Source of the DNA: Epiperipatus broadwayi
Lineage: Eukaryota > Onychophora > Udeonychophora > Euonychophora > Peripatidae
DNA: 64,000 bases
Reading direction: 5' to 3'
NCBI GenBank assembly: GCA_028023455.1
Contig: JAQFVV010000021.1
Span: 5,298,853-5,362,852, forward strand
The notes below the pieces were generated by a model, which saw only the letters and a list, made by a program, of their open reading frames with translations, was not told the origin of the DNA and searched no databases. The position numbers were made by a program, and so were the translations under genes. This document shows positions 37,000 to 48,930 of the stretch, one piece after another (position 1 is the first letter of the stretch; every line of letters begins with the position of its first letter).

Positions 37000-37080
37000 A
37001 TACGGCAGGAGCGCTCGTACTTCCCTAGCGCCATGTTGATTCTATCCCAAAATGCTTCTGAAAATTATGATGGCGCACAC
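37000..37080 (-). promoter_or_regulatory. Candidate first exon and YY1-type start-site region
   Basis: Just upstream of the GTAAGT donor, the minus strand carries CAACATGGCGCT (37027-37038), one mismatch from the YY1 motif CAANATGGCGGC that often sits at animal transcription starts. A second GCGCCAT follows in inverted orientation at about 37069-37076. An ATG inside the motif (37032-37034) opens a short frame that reads into the donor. Spliced to the 36335 acceptor it would stop before the main ATG, so it would be a small upstream ORF rather than an N-terminal extension. Confidence 0.4.
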
Positions 37081-37905
37081 ATGTGCTGCTTTGTAAAAAT
37101 TAGTCTACCGTACACTGGAAAATACACTTATTATTTAAAATTCATTTTTTACTAAATCGCAAGCATATCAGAAACACGTAGATTTGCAATCAGCATGTTT
37201 AATTTAAATGTAGCAGATTTTCTTCCAGCACAGAGTACAACTTTGACATTTAACCGGTAAGTTGGATCCATTTCTAAGATTCATTATCGTTTAATATCTA
37301 TTTATCAATATCATCTTTAAAGCCTGCAGTTGAAACGAACATCTGAAATAGCTTTCGTATATGTAAATTGAGTTAGCGGTCATCACATGACGTATTTATA
37401 AATTATTCATGAGCTGTGTTGGTCACTTGTGATCATTGATTGTCGTTTTTAAAATTATGATGACCACTTGACAATTTCATTCACAAACTAGAGCCTTGGT
37501 CAATGCAAGCTGTTGATCCTATCCGAAATTGTTTCAACGTTAGAAGGGCTTATATAATTAATTCCACATCCATTTGTTATATCAATTTAATAAAATAATG
37601 ATAAAAAACTACGGAAACAGTTTTCATTATTTAACTATGTTTAGTAACGTAATATCATAGCTAAGATTAGCAGATGTTGATTTGATTCATTATAATTTTT
37701 GTTTTGTACGACAGAATTATTTTTTAATCGTAATTACTTTGGTCCACCTCTCTTGGACAGAGCCGTGCAGGCGTCTTGTTTTCCCTCCTTTGTCTTCCAT
37801 GTACGATTAGTTGTAACGTTACATTACATAGACGAATAGATTTCCGTCCATTGAGCGCATTAATGTCATGACATGCTATGAAAAATGTGGGAATTTAAAT
37901 TTACT

Positions 37906-37990
37906 GGGGGTGGAACTATTTTGTATTGGCCAATGCTACACCGAGGAGAAGTGGAGCAATTAGATAAGCGCGCGCACTCGTCTATATATT
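37906..37990 (+). promoter_or_regulatory. Promoter-like cluster: GGGGGTGG, CCAAT palindrome, TATA box
   Basis: Seen: GGGGGTGG (from 37906), the perfect palindrome ATTGGCCAAT (37925-37934), CGCGCGC (about 37968-37975) and TATATA (37983-37988). The order and spacing match a classical polymerase II core promoter in the plus sense, with a start expected near 38010-38020. No coding exon is recognisable downstream, so it may serve a gene with distant exons or a non-coding RNA, or may be chance. It lies about 0.9 kb upstream of the zinc-finger first exon and could also be an enhancer for it. Confidence 0.35.
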
Positions 37991-38019
37991 CAGATTCCTT
38001 GATTACTTAGTGCCCTATC

Positions 38020-40340
38020 GTCCTCCTTATGTTTGTGAAGGTCAAAAATTAGCTGGCTATAGTCTCTAGGGATTGCTTTCCCTTGATGTAATCAGATACA
38101 AGATCAGAGAAATGGGATTATGTGTAAAATTTGACAAGCTATAGTCAGTTTTACTTTTGCTTTTTTTTAGTTGTGTTAGTAAAATGATCGGCTAACGGAT
38201 TCTAAACAAGAAAAATAATTTGTAAGCAGTTCTTTTTATTTATTACGAGAAGCTTCGGTAACCAATTATTCTTTACTTAAAAAAAAAAAAAAATCGCGCA
38301 GGTAATTAGTTTATTTTTGGCCAGACAATTTTATTGATTTATTATTTTTTTGCTTTTTTAAATATTTCGACGTACGTATGCTATTGTTATAGGAAAAAAA
38401 AAATTACCTTAAACGTTTAAAATTTTTACTAAAATAGAGAAACCGGGAGGAGAGAATGAAGTGTCGGCCAGTGAAATAGTTATAAAATTTAATTTATTTT
38501 TGCTGTCAAATTATTGATTTCATGACTTCGCCTTTTTTTGTTTAATTAATTAAAATAGATGTTTTTTTTTTTTTAAAAGCGATTCTTGAAATTTGTTGAT
38601 AAATAAATATTTGATCAATTTTTTTAAATATACTTTATATTGTATATTCAAACATTTGCTGTGAACGCAATTTATTGACTAATTTCAACTCCGTCGGCTG
38701 TTTTCTTAATTAGAAATTGCGGCGGCACCTATACAGTTTTATCATTTTTAAAAATATTTTTTAAACTGTTTATTGTTTTGTATAATATTTTCCCATTTCC
38801 ATATTTATACCCGACAACAAAAAATCTCTATTAAGTATAATGAAATATAAAAATGTATTGAGAGAAGTTAAATATTTTTTTAAGATAATTTAGATTTTAA
38901 TAAAGTAATCAGGGTAATGTTTTGGTGCCGCATACGCATGTAGATATTTATTTATAGTATATATCTAAAGCATATAATGACCACGCAGGCTCATAAATTG
39001 CCATTTCTTTCTTTTTTCTTTTAAAATTTTATAAACGAATATTACTAAAAGTATGTACAAATTGTATTATCCATTGTTATTTTTTTCGTTTACAAATACG
39101 TATTGACTGTATAGGTTTTTTTTTTTATGGATATACCAAAGTTTCAATTTTTAAAAATATTTATAGTAAACGAAATAAAAACAGTAAAACTCAGTCAATT
39201 ATCTTTATTCGTTTTATTAAATCTTCAAATAAATGAGACCAAGAAGCTGTTGTCTAGATGTTGACCTAAAAATGATTTATTCTAGAGAAAATGTGTATCA
39301 CTAACAAGCTTTGTAAAACTTCCTTTAATATATATAAAAGAGAAAAAAAATATAGGAAGCAAAATTAATAATTATTTCAAAATAGAATATCAAATGTATT
39401 ATTAAAAATTAGTAAGTGTCGTTTATGTATTGTTATGGTGTTTATAAAAATCGGCCTTCGTATAACACATTTTGGTTGATGAATCAACGTTGATTAAATG
39501 TCAAGACTGATTTCAGGGTGTTTATACTTGTAAACAATGACTAGGTCCAGGGTATGCTATTGATTGTTACATTCCATAGATAATAAACGCTAGGTATTAA
39601 TTGTTCATATTTGGTCCAACAATTTTATTTGCTAAAAGTGAAAATTATCCATTAAGCAGTTTTCTCCTTAGTTTAGCTCACAACTAGAATATATTGGTTT
39701 ATATTTCCGGAGAAAAACTTTTCATACTGTAATAGAAATATATGTATAAAAATTGCTCAGTATGTAATTGAAATGTCGCACGGACATACATTTATTATAC
39801 TACTATATATTATCATCTCTGTGATTAATTCTGTTTAACAGGTTTAGGAATATGAAAACTCTTACACAAGTTTATATTTATTATTTAATAAATAGCTACA
39901 AGTAGCGATGTACAAATTAATTTATAAAAGTTTATATCTTTTTCTATTTTAGTTATTATATATATATTGCTGTCTGATGTGTTAATACATGTTATGACGT
40001 TATTAAAAATATTCTGTAACATTTTTTTTTTTTTTTTACATGGATTAGTATTATATGAAATGCTTAAGTTATCGGTAAAAAATTAATCTTCCATGCAATA
40101 TTAAATCTTGAAATTTGTGTAGTTTATATATTAATACCAGTAAAGTTTGGATATATCAGTTCCTTCTAATTTTACTCGCTATATCATAGCTATGTTATTT
40201 TCCTTCATTCTATTGTCTTAGATAATTAAGAAATTCTGCATTTCTTTAACTCATTCTTACAGTAATTGATTTGTTTACAATGCGATATCCAAATATTTCT
40301 TCTACTTAGTGTGTTTATAATAATTAAATTTGTAATAACT
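38020..40340. other. Gene-free AT-rich stretch downstream of the promoter-like cluster
   Basis: No exon-like coding segment was recognised in either strand. There are T and A homopolymers (38281-38293, 38562-38574, 40023-40037) and no dispersed repeat I know. It could be intronic to a transcript starting near 38.0 kb, but nothing in the sequence shows that. Confidence 0.5.
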
Positions 40341-40501
40341 AAAGTCGTATATATTAAGGCTGTATAACCCTAAGACCATGCCCTTGAAAAACGACAGTAG
40401 GGACCTCTACAAAATCTTGTGTTAAGATTTGTAGAGGTCCCTACTGTCGTTTTTCAAGCGCGTGGTCTTAAGGTTATATATAGCCTTAATATATATTACT
40501 T
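40341..40501. mobile_element. Complete 160-bp hairpin element (GTAGGGACCTC foldback family)
   Basis: The left arm (40341-40418) and right arm (40424-40501) are near-perfect inverted copies of about 75 bp around a five-base loop (GTGTT). The arms contain ATATTAAGGC, CTTGAAAAACGACAGTAGGG and GACCTCTACAAA. The core GACAGTAGGGACCTCTAC recurs at 5.3 and 18.4 kb. There is no coding capacity. The near-perfect pairing suggests a young insertion or an RNA/DNA hairpin under constraint. Confidence 0.85.
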
Positions 40502-40934
40502 TAGTGTGTTTATGTTTTGTTCATGGATATATGTTTTTATTAATCACTAAAGAACACTGACATCTAAAAATACTCTGCCATATATGGGCATGCATATGTA
40601 TATAATCATTAAAAGTATTTTTAAATAAAATAAATTGACGTTTACAGTTTATTTTTTTAAATAAAATATCAATAATTTTTTTATTTTATTGTTAATCATT
40701 TGGTTAATTTTCATTCGAAGTAAAATTGTATTTCATTTTCATGGTTATGTATAAAACAATAAATGGTTTTTATTTGATGCTCCTGATGCAAAGAATTATA
40801 TCGTTGAACAAATGAAATAAAGTAGCACAAATTTGTTAAAAATATAATAAAATATGTATCTAAATTTATCATTAAAACACCACATGATCATCATTTCCTG
40901 TGCTTATACAAGTTGTTAATAACTAGTAAACTAT

Positions 40935-41085
40935 CCATACAACAGTGTAATTCAATGCAGGAATTAATAATCAATGAATGCAAGAAAATAGAATAAGCAC
41001 TAGATCGGGATTTTAAGCACAAACCTTGTATTCATTGATTATTAATTCATACACTAGGTAGCACTGCTATACGGAGAATTTGCTA
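40935..41085 (-). mobile_element. Copy of the GCAAAACTCTCC MITE family
   Basis: Reads on the minus strand as GCAAATTCTCCGTATAGCAG, TGCTACCTAGTG, then TGTGCTTAAAATCCCGATCTAGTGCTTATTC, matching the copy at 49.88-49.97 kb. It also has its own inner inverted repeat around ATTAATAATCAATGAAT (40962-40978 and 41031-41047). Confidence 0.6.
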
Positions 41086-41341
41086 TTGTTATATCTAAAT
41101 TTATGCAATCATTATTAGGTATTTTTTTCTCAAAAAAATAAATATTGGGAATCCTATAAATTAATAAGTAGTATTGAATCTGAAAATATATCTACCTATA
41201 ATAAACATTTTCTAATAAATTTCTGTCCCACAGAGATTCAAGTACTAATATCTTGAATCCAAATACTTGGATCTTCTTATTTAAAATAAACATAAATGCT
41301 TTATCTACTAATTCCTTTCTAACAAATGGAGCTCTGTGTAC

Positions 41342-41513
41342 ATTGACATCTGCTTCTTAAGCAGCAGAGAGGAAAAAAATATTTTTTCTTCCATGGTTCT
41401 TTCTTGCAAGTTATCATTTGTTTCCTAATTGACATCTATTACTTACGCCCGCAGAGAAGAAAAAAGAAACATTTCCCCCCTCCATTATCCTTCCTTGCAA
41501 TATTATTTGTTTT
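41342..41513. repeat. Diverged tandem duplication, 86-bp period
   Basis: ATTGACATCT(G/A)(C/T)T starts both units (41342 and 41428). Both continue with GCAGAGA(G/A)GAAAAAA and end with CCTTGCAA/TCTTGCAA and TTATTTGTTT-type sequence. Clearly more diverged than the 8.8-kb duplication. No gene. Confidence 0.65.
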
Positions 41514-41857
41514 GCAACTCATTTAGAGATTCTTTATTGATATTATTAATAGTATATGTAGAGTCCATTTTTTTCTATTAGAGCTACTGCTTACTCGATT
41601 TGTACATTGTGGTTTCTGAAATTTTATTTTATTTTTAATCTGACATCTAGTTAAATGAGATTAAGATTAACCTGTAATGTCTCTTGATATACTGATATGT
41701 GGATGCTGATGATTGTGCCCACACAAGAAGTATTTTAATTTTTAGTTTCCAAATTCTGTATATATTTTACTTTTAATGAAATTGGAATAGGTTAATATGA
41801 TATATTACAAACAGCTGTATTCATTGTTATACTCCATGTAATATTATATTATTCACA

Positions 41858-41942
41858 GAGGCAAAACTCTCCATTCAGTAGTGCCACACAGTGCAAGCCA
41901 GAGTAATCAATGCATGCGCTACTGAGTGGAGAGTTTTGCTCT
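41858..41942. mobile_element. Short MITE with 24-bp terminal inverted repeats
   Basis: AGAGGCAAAACTCTCC at 41858 and GGAGAGTTTTGCTCT ending at 41942 form near-perfect terminal inverted repeats of about 24 bp around 37 bp of interior (GTGCAAGCCAGAGTAATCAA). The same ends occur at 54592-54679, and both copies are followed by AGCTTGTGT...GAATGGTGATCATGTGA, so the element or its target unit extends further right. Confidence 0.75.
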
Positions 41943-42015
41943 ATATAAACAGCTTGTGTATGCGTAAAGAATGGTGATCATGTGATGTTTAATGGTAGTA
42001 TATTATAATCAATTG

Positions 42016-42128
42016 GTTTTGTTGCTCAGGGGTTTATAAGAAGGTCAAGCAATGGAAACACTGGACTGAATTGTGATCCATAGGTCATGAATTTTACAGT
42101 GTCTCCCATTTCACTACTGCATAAAACC
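42016..42128 (-). mobile_element. tRNA-derived SINE, family A copy
   Basis: In the minus sense: TGCAGTAGTGAAATGGGAG head, GATCACAATTCAGTCC at the B-box region, and ACCTTCTTATAAACCCCTGA at the 3' end. Overlies a small open frame (42026-42223) that I do not credit. Confidence 0.5.
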
Positions 42129-43924
42129 ACAGAAAGCAATATTATGCTAACAAGTACTAACAAATTCTTTAATTTTTTTTTCTTTATTACCGAAATTGTT
42201 TCTTTTTTCTGACAACTATCCAATTATTATTTTTTGGCTTTGTTTTTCCATATGTGTAATGTTTACTACAACCAATAAAGTTTACTTTAAATGTAGAACT
42301 AAAGGTGGTTTGCTTCATTTTCAATAGGATGTGACTTGTATTAAGTAATTATATAAATAGCAGTTCAAAATAGTAAACTTGCAATTCAGAGTAGGATTTA
42401 AATTAGGCAACTAAGGTGAAAAAAAAAAGCAGGAATAATATGGACGATGCTGTGTTAACATTTTTTTTTTTTTAGGTATGTAATGGCGTTTAAATTAAGT
42501 TTTATTTGATTGGAATGCTACTAATCATAGAATGTGTTCGCATCACAATGAATGTTGTCAAATTTTAGCATATTAACTAAATTATGTGAATTACATTAAA
42601 AAAACCAAAAACAGTATCAATCATAAATTTAGGCTAGATGGTTAAATCAATAAATTGAATATATTTATTATAATTACAGATACTCATGCATATTTTGCTA
42701 CTGTTTGTAATAAGTAATACTTGTTTTATTATAAAATATTAGTATTACTTCTAGAAATTAATATAAATGCACTGCTGGAATTTTTGTATGCATATATAAA
42801 TTTTATGATGAATAGATTTGGAAAGTAAAAATAAAAAAATTGTATAGAGGGAAAGGGGCTGGTATTAAAGTATACTCATAGTGTCTTATTAATTTAAAAG
42901 CAAACATTTAATTAATAACATCAGAAATAGTGGAGAAAATAATTATACAGAGACAATTAGATGAAGAAGGATAGGAATGAAAGAAAGAGAAAAAATATAG
43001 TTAATTTTTAAATCTTGATCTTAATAGGAAATAAAAAAGTAGATATATGGTACCTGCTTGTGGACAAAGGAGAAGGTGATGCTAATTGAAATATTAATTA
43101 ATCTAAAGAAATGGAATACAGGATAAAATTATTACAGACTGCAAACATTAGTCCATTGGTATGTATTCTTAAAAGAACAAAAGAAAATGTAAAAAATATA
43201 TATAAGATAAAAATTGATGAGAATTGAAATAAAATTTTAAAATTGTAAGCCCATGATAAAAAGAACTAATAGGCATATACCAAAAATTTTTAAGACTTGG
43301 TAAATGCTGTTGTTAAATTATTAGAAACATGCAAACATTTGTAAACAAGTTAATTACACTCTTGCATGCCCCCCCCCCTTTTTTTTTTCCTGTCAATTTT
43401 TTTTTTTTTTCTAAAAAGAATTTTTCATCTCATAATTGATACTTATTACACTTATTTGTATAATACGATTAAGTAAAAAGACAGGATGCTTTGGAAAATG
43501 GCTAAAACATTGAAAATATGTATTCAAAACTAGTCCTAGTGGCAACAAATTCTTTTCGTTTTTTTTAGCTGTTCTATTATTTTTCGACACTGTATTCTAT
43601 GCAAAATTATTTAAATTGATTTTTTTTTCTTCTTGAAAATGCTAAAAATAATTTTTAAATTAATTTATTTTTAAGTTAAATTGTAGTTTTATATTTTTAC
43701 AATTTTTTGCATTATTGCAGCTTGTTAGTATTTCCATGTCTGTGCATGTGATATGTATGTCTGATGATGAGTAATATTACTAGCTAATTAATAGATCGAC
43801 ATTATGTACCAAAATTGGAAGAAGCACAATGTAAGATCTTACTGAGTTAATAGAGCTGGCAAAAAGAGAGAATAAGATCGAAGAAAAACACAAAAGAACA
43901 TCAATGCATGGGATAAAAGTTAAA

Positions 43925-44780
43925 GTCAAGCAGATGATATATAATCATTGAAGAAGATGAAGGAACACTGAAACCCAGACTAGAAATATTGACTTGAAAT
44001 ATAGTTTATATATAAGCATGACGCAAATAAAGGTGGTGATGCTTGGATTAGAAAAATGTAAATTATTGGAAGACAGTGCTGAAGGAAATAAATTAGCAAA
44101 ACATGCACGTTTGCAAGGAAATGATAGGCTTAGAAAAAGCAAACATCGTTATGAATTAAAGTGAACTCGGAGCTTCGTAATAAATGTAGAGATTTAAAGG
44201 CAGAAATTCAATAACTGACAGCTTAAAAATGATTGGTGGATTATTAAATGCAATACTTCGCTGATGCTGGATTGCTTTAGATATATTTTTGATGCGCTGA
44301 GTGTATTGTATGCTTATAAAACACGAGTGACGATAAAACATTCAGTGAGAGTAATCTTGACATTTGAAAAAACATCGTACAAAAAGTTATTGAAAAATGA
44401 ATATTTGCAAAATGTTTATATTAAAGAATGAAGTAATTATACCACTCTTCAAATGCTCGTTGGTGAAGTTAGAAATATCAAAATTAAATATCAGGCTTAG
44501 TGCTTTTGAGGTCTTTTAACCTCATATTCATAGCTGAAGAGTTAGGAACGTTATGGTATTGTTGATGTACGCTAATGTAGAGAGAATTGCAAGGAAATTT
44601 TGTTGTAAGTTTTTAAAAAGTTACAATCATTTAGCTATATGAATTAATGGTAGTTAGAAACTAAACAAATAAAAAGGGGAAACCCTATAGAATATGGAGA
44701 GATAGATGAAATTGGAGGGATTTGGTGATAAAGGTCATCATAAGTCTAAAGGTGCTGGTGATTTCTGACAATAATGGTCA
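43925..44780 (+). pseudogene. Decayed LINE reverse-transcriptase tail (plus strand)
   Basis: No frame longer than about 60 codons survives, but translation across frameshifts gives pieces in the order expected of a LINE C-terminus: ADDI followed by a Glu/Asp-rich EEDEGTLKPRLEIL stretch near 43930-43990, IKVVMLG near 44025-44045 (like the KTKVMVLG segment), and a late GKPYRIWRDR..NWRDL near 44680-44730, like the GRxRxxWxDxI tail of many animal LINEs. The reading is by eye. It is a different family from the element at 60.8 kb. Confidence 0.4.
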
Positions 44781-46587
44781 GCTGAATATTAATTAACTCC
44801 TTTTATTTGAAAATAATATTCATCCAAATCAGATAATTGTATTACTTTTTAATCATTTGATATTAAGTAATTATTTTAACCTGTATTATCAAATTTTTAA
44901 TTTTACTTTATTTTTTGAATTAAATATGACTACCAAATTTTAGTTTTGATTTTTAAATTCTTCTTTTAGTGTACATTATTGACCTTTAATAGCCCATTTC
45001 AGGATAATGCTTCTTCACAAAAATATACTAACACTATTCTATAATGATTTCACCTTATTTCTTGATCCCATCAATCTATCTTAGATTAATTAGGTCTTTT
45101 TTAAAAATACTTATTATCAGGTATGCTGTCAAAATTTTTTTGTCCATTGATAAAAATCTGTTCTCACTATGTGCTCAATATAGTTCCATTTCTTTAATTT
45201 TTAAAAGTACTGCAGACCTGAGGTTTGAATCTTTTTTTCCCTCATATGAAGATACATTAAGAGTTAATTACACATTTAGATTAATTTTAATCTAATATTT
45301 ATATATATTTTAATCATTATACACACACACACATTGCTTTTCTAAATTATTTTTTATTCTGTTCAACTATGCACGAGGGTAACAATTTTAGATTTGTTCT
45401 TAGTATTTTATGGCAGAGCTAACATATGCATTGAGCCCTGTTAATAAGTGGCAGCCAGGAATAGATACATATTTTCAATGTCAAATGGCAACAATTGATG
45501 ATTGGCTGTTTTCTTTTGATGATAAAGCTTCTTAACAAGAGACTTTTTGGAGCCCACAAACCAGCTTTGCAATACATACATACTTATATATTTTTATAAA
45601 TCATAAGTGCAAATAGGTAGCTACTTTATCTTATGCAAAACACATTACAGCTTTAATTTATTACTTAATTGTAATGTTGCCATGACAACTTATTGCTAAT
45701 ATTCTATTGGTCCAGTTAAGCATGGGAGTTGTGATGATGTAGTTTATATATTTCTATTTATTGCCTGTGGCATCCTGAACCTTTTGAGAGATGAGGGAAG
45801 TTGAGTTTTTATTTCAAAGTTAATGATATACCGGAGGATTTCGTGATTGACCCAATGCTCGGTTACTTGAAATTTTTTTATAAATATTATGCCCAATAAA
45901 TAAGTTAAAGTTACTGCTAGATAGAAACTTCTGATAAGACTTGAATTTATGTATTCAACAGCCATCATGTAGATGGAATTGATCAAGAATGCCATGCTTT
46001 TAGATTAAATCTGACTAATTTTAGACAATCTTTTCATCTTTTACTTACAATTATTCCCTGATGTCATACCATAAATATCTAAAATTGGACACTTTCAGTC
46101 TATTGGTTTTGCACTTCAAATTACAATTTAGGAACCACTTGTTGTTTCTCATGCTGATCAAAGGCATAATTTATTTACCTTTAGAGTATTTGATTAATAA
46201 ATTCTAAATCAACACAATTATATCTAAATTGTTTTTTATAATGCCATATTTTATAGTTAAAGAGATCTTAATGAAAAATAAATTGGAAAATTCAATTCAC
46301 ACAGTTCCCTTTTTGGTTAAAATGCTGCTGATAAAATAAAGATTATTTAAAAATAACTGAATCCAGTTCTCTATAAGGAAGATTGATAAAGTCGTAGTGA
46401 GGCAGTTTCAATTTCTCAAACTGTCATTCTCTCCGATTCATTTTAATTGTGAAAATTGTACTATGTTCTGTTAAAAAGGAAAAAAGATTTTTAAATTTCC
46501 TAATGTGCAAATTATGAAATGAATTTGTATATTTTAGACATTAAGAGAACTTTTTTAAATATATTAAATAAAAAGTGTTCAGCAGTG
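44781..46587. other. Gene-free stretch
   Basis: Nothing recognisable. Open frames at 45044-45295 and 45744-45995 (83 codons each) have no domain signature. A short (CA)n lies near 45321-45333. Confidence 0.55.
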
Positions 46588-47010
46588 GTATGTGATGTAA
46601 TGTGATGTATTATGGCTTCTCAAACAAAGTCAAGAATATCTCGGCAATTATGCCCAGATAAACCTGTTAGCCACTTTATTTTACATTCCCCACACTAAAT
46701 TAACCCATAATCTGCTCTATCCCATTTCCACAACATAATCTTTGTCAACTCTATAACCTTTATATCTAAATCCCCCTTATCTTTTCCCAAAACCAGCATA
46801 AAAAACAATAATTCACTTTCTGTATAATCACTCTTTTCATATTTATTTTTCCACAACTTCATTATATGTACCCTTTCTGTTTTCAAACATTTACATTCAA
46901 TTAACAAATGCCTAATATTTTCTATTCCTTCCTTATATAATTTACAAAATAAATCACCCATATTTTTCCATTTACATGTATATTCTTTTGTAGAACAGTT
47001 TAACACCATC
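46588..47010 (-). pseudogene. 5'-truncated copy of the same non-LTR retrotransposon
   Basis: A 104-codon open frame (46695-47009) closely matches the C-terminus of the 60.8-kb element: the shared run EYTCKWKNMGDL, the IENIRHLLIECKCLKTER knuckle segment, then WKNKYEKSDY. Here the frame stays open through LDIKVIELTKIMLWKWDRAD to the stop, whereas the 60.8-kb copy is frameshifted after WKNKYEKSDY. The two copies also share the 3' UTR (both contain CAATTATGCCCAGA and AACCTGTTAGCCACTTTATT on the plus strand). The element ends in short TGTGATGTA repeats at about 46588-46609 rather than poly(A). One knuckle cysteine of the other copy (CKLCKEG) is Tyr here (CKLYKEG). 5' truncation is usual for LINE copies. 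Confidence 0.85.
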
Positions 47011-47207
47011 TATATTTACATAGAGTTCAACAATTTGGTCATTCTTAATCTAAACTGTAAGTTTCAACTGATATCTTCATCAGAGTAAGTTTCAATTATC
47101 TTCATCAGAGCATATTCTTGGTTTTTTTACGATTGTTTGCCAATGAGTCTTTAATCTCATGGCAAGGTTGTGAGTATTCTCATAAATAAATTTATGAGAT
47201 TTCTACT

Positions 47208-47402
47208 GACTGTTCTTTAAATCCAATATTCACGAATCTAAAGGTTCTTTATTTGATTCTCTACTGTCATTGGTCAGGCCAGCAACACTTGAAGAAGAGA
47301 AAATATCCTTCAAAACATTTTTATATACTAATGTACATTTGAAAGTAAAGTTTGAATTTTTCTAAAAATATTTAGCAATTAATATTGGATGATGGAAATA
47401 GG
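47208..47402 (-). mobile_element. Half copy of the CTTCAGGTGTTGCTGG inverted-repeat family
   Basis: ACTGTCATTGGTCAGGCC, AGCAACACTTGAAGAAGAGA and GTTTGAATTTTTCTAAAAAT match the right arm of the 15.6-kb element and the 58.0-kb element. The inverted partner arm was not found. Confidence 0.6.
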
Positions 47403-48930
47403 CAAACATATAATGATAATCATACTAAAATAAATAATAAATATTCATCTTAAGCCCAACATGATGAGATGGCATGTCAAAGACAACATATAGTGTATCA
47501 GTCAGATGTGGAACGTTTTCTGCAATTGTTTATTGTATATTAATTAATACTTAAAATCTGTGAGTCAGAGATGTTAAATATTCAATGTCTCAGAATGTGA
47601 TTAAAAGTAACTGTCTCTTGTCCTTTGCAAGTGTAAGTGCTTTATACCATCTTGGAAATTTTTAAATATATATCATCTAGATTAAAAAGAATTGACTCGA
47701 AAAGGTGAAGGCAGTTTTGTGTATACACATCTTTTTATATCTTCTGTATTTCTCAAAAAAAAAAAGAGAAAGAAATGACAATTTCTCTGTATAAATAACT
47801 TTCATAAGCTACCTTGTAGCATAGTTAATAATATTTGCATATACATTTAAGCATTACAAAAACATGCATTATGGTACATGATTGGGGATGACATTCTCCA
47901 GATTTACTTGCATATATTTGAGGTGGTCAGCCTATTTATTACATATTAATATATTGGAGTGGGTAGACTGAGATTCGCATAGTAAACCTTGATTACCCTG
48001 GACCATTACTCCGCTGATAGAATAAGCTTACTTGGGAAGTTTTGAATGGAAAACATTTTCCAAGATCTACCCACACATGAGCACAAAGTTGTAAGCATAT
48101 CAAGCTAATGTCCTATACTATAAATCTTGAATTTACTTGTGAAGGCAGTGTGCATTTGCTAAGCAATAGGTCGAAGGTCAAAAGCCACATAGTTAATAAG
48201 TTTAACTGCATTTTTTTTTTATTTCTCCTGAAGTTGCTATTATAGAAAGGCTGAAATTTCTTCTAATCTAAGCATAATTCATGATAGAAACTATACAGAT
48301 AGATAGAAAGTCATAGATGATCATTGAATATTGCTTCAGAAATATTTTAATTTTTATGTGTAGTAAAATATTTTCTTGCTTTTAAATTTATTAATTGTAA
48401 TTAGAAATTAGCTGAAATATTAACCTGTTATTGTTGACTGTAGTATTTCACAAGCCTTTCCCTGTTAAATATTTGATAATGTGAAACTTGGTTAATTTTA
48501 AAATAAATTTGACAAATTCAGGAGAAACTAGATGTAAAAAGCTGCTGATCGAATATGTAATCTTATGTTTTTCACTGATGGAAATCAATAGGCAGAAATT
48601 ACTATTGAGTTTCCAATGAGTATTCAAATTTACATAGATGGATTTTGAATAGAGCAGTGAAACGTTAATGTAGTTATAATAAGTACAACGCAAATTGTAT
48701 ATGTAATTTTTTTTTAAATAAATGTTTAAATGTGCAGTGAATCAAAATCAGTTTAATTCTATTATTTTTAAAATATTTAATTAATAATAACAAACCACTC
48801 AACTTTTTAGCTTAAATAATAATTGTGATAAAACTAGAGCAGTGTCTACTATAGTGCCATCTATATAGTAAGATTGAACAATCAGTGTTTACCAGATAGT
48901 AGTAAATTTAAATCCTCAGACCAGTCTACC

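Noticed and set aside
37032-37034. N-terminal extension of the zinc-finger protein from the first-exon ATG
   Set aside because: Joining the exon to either candidate acceptor leads to a stop or to the wrong frame, and an in-frame TGA lies 30 nt before the main ATG.
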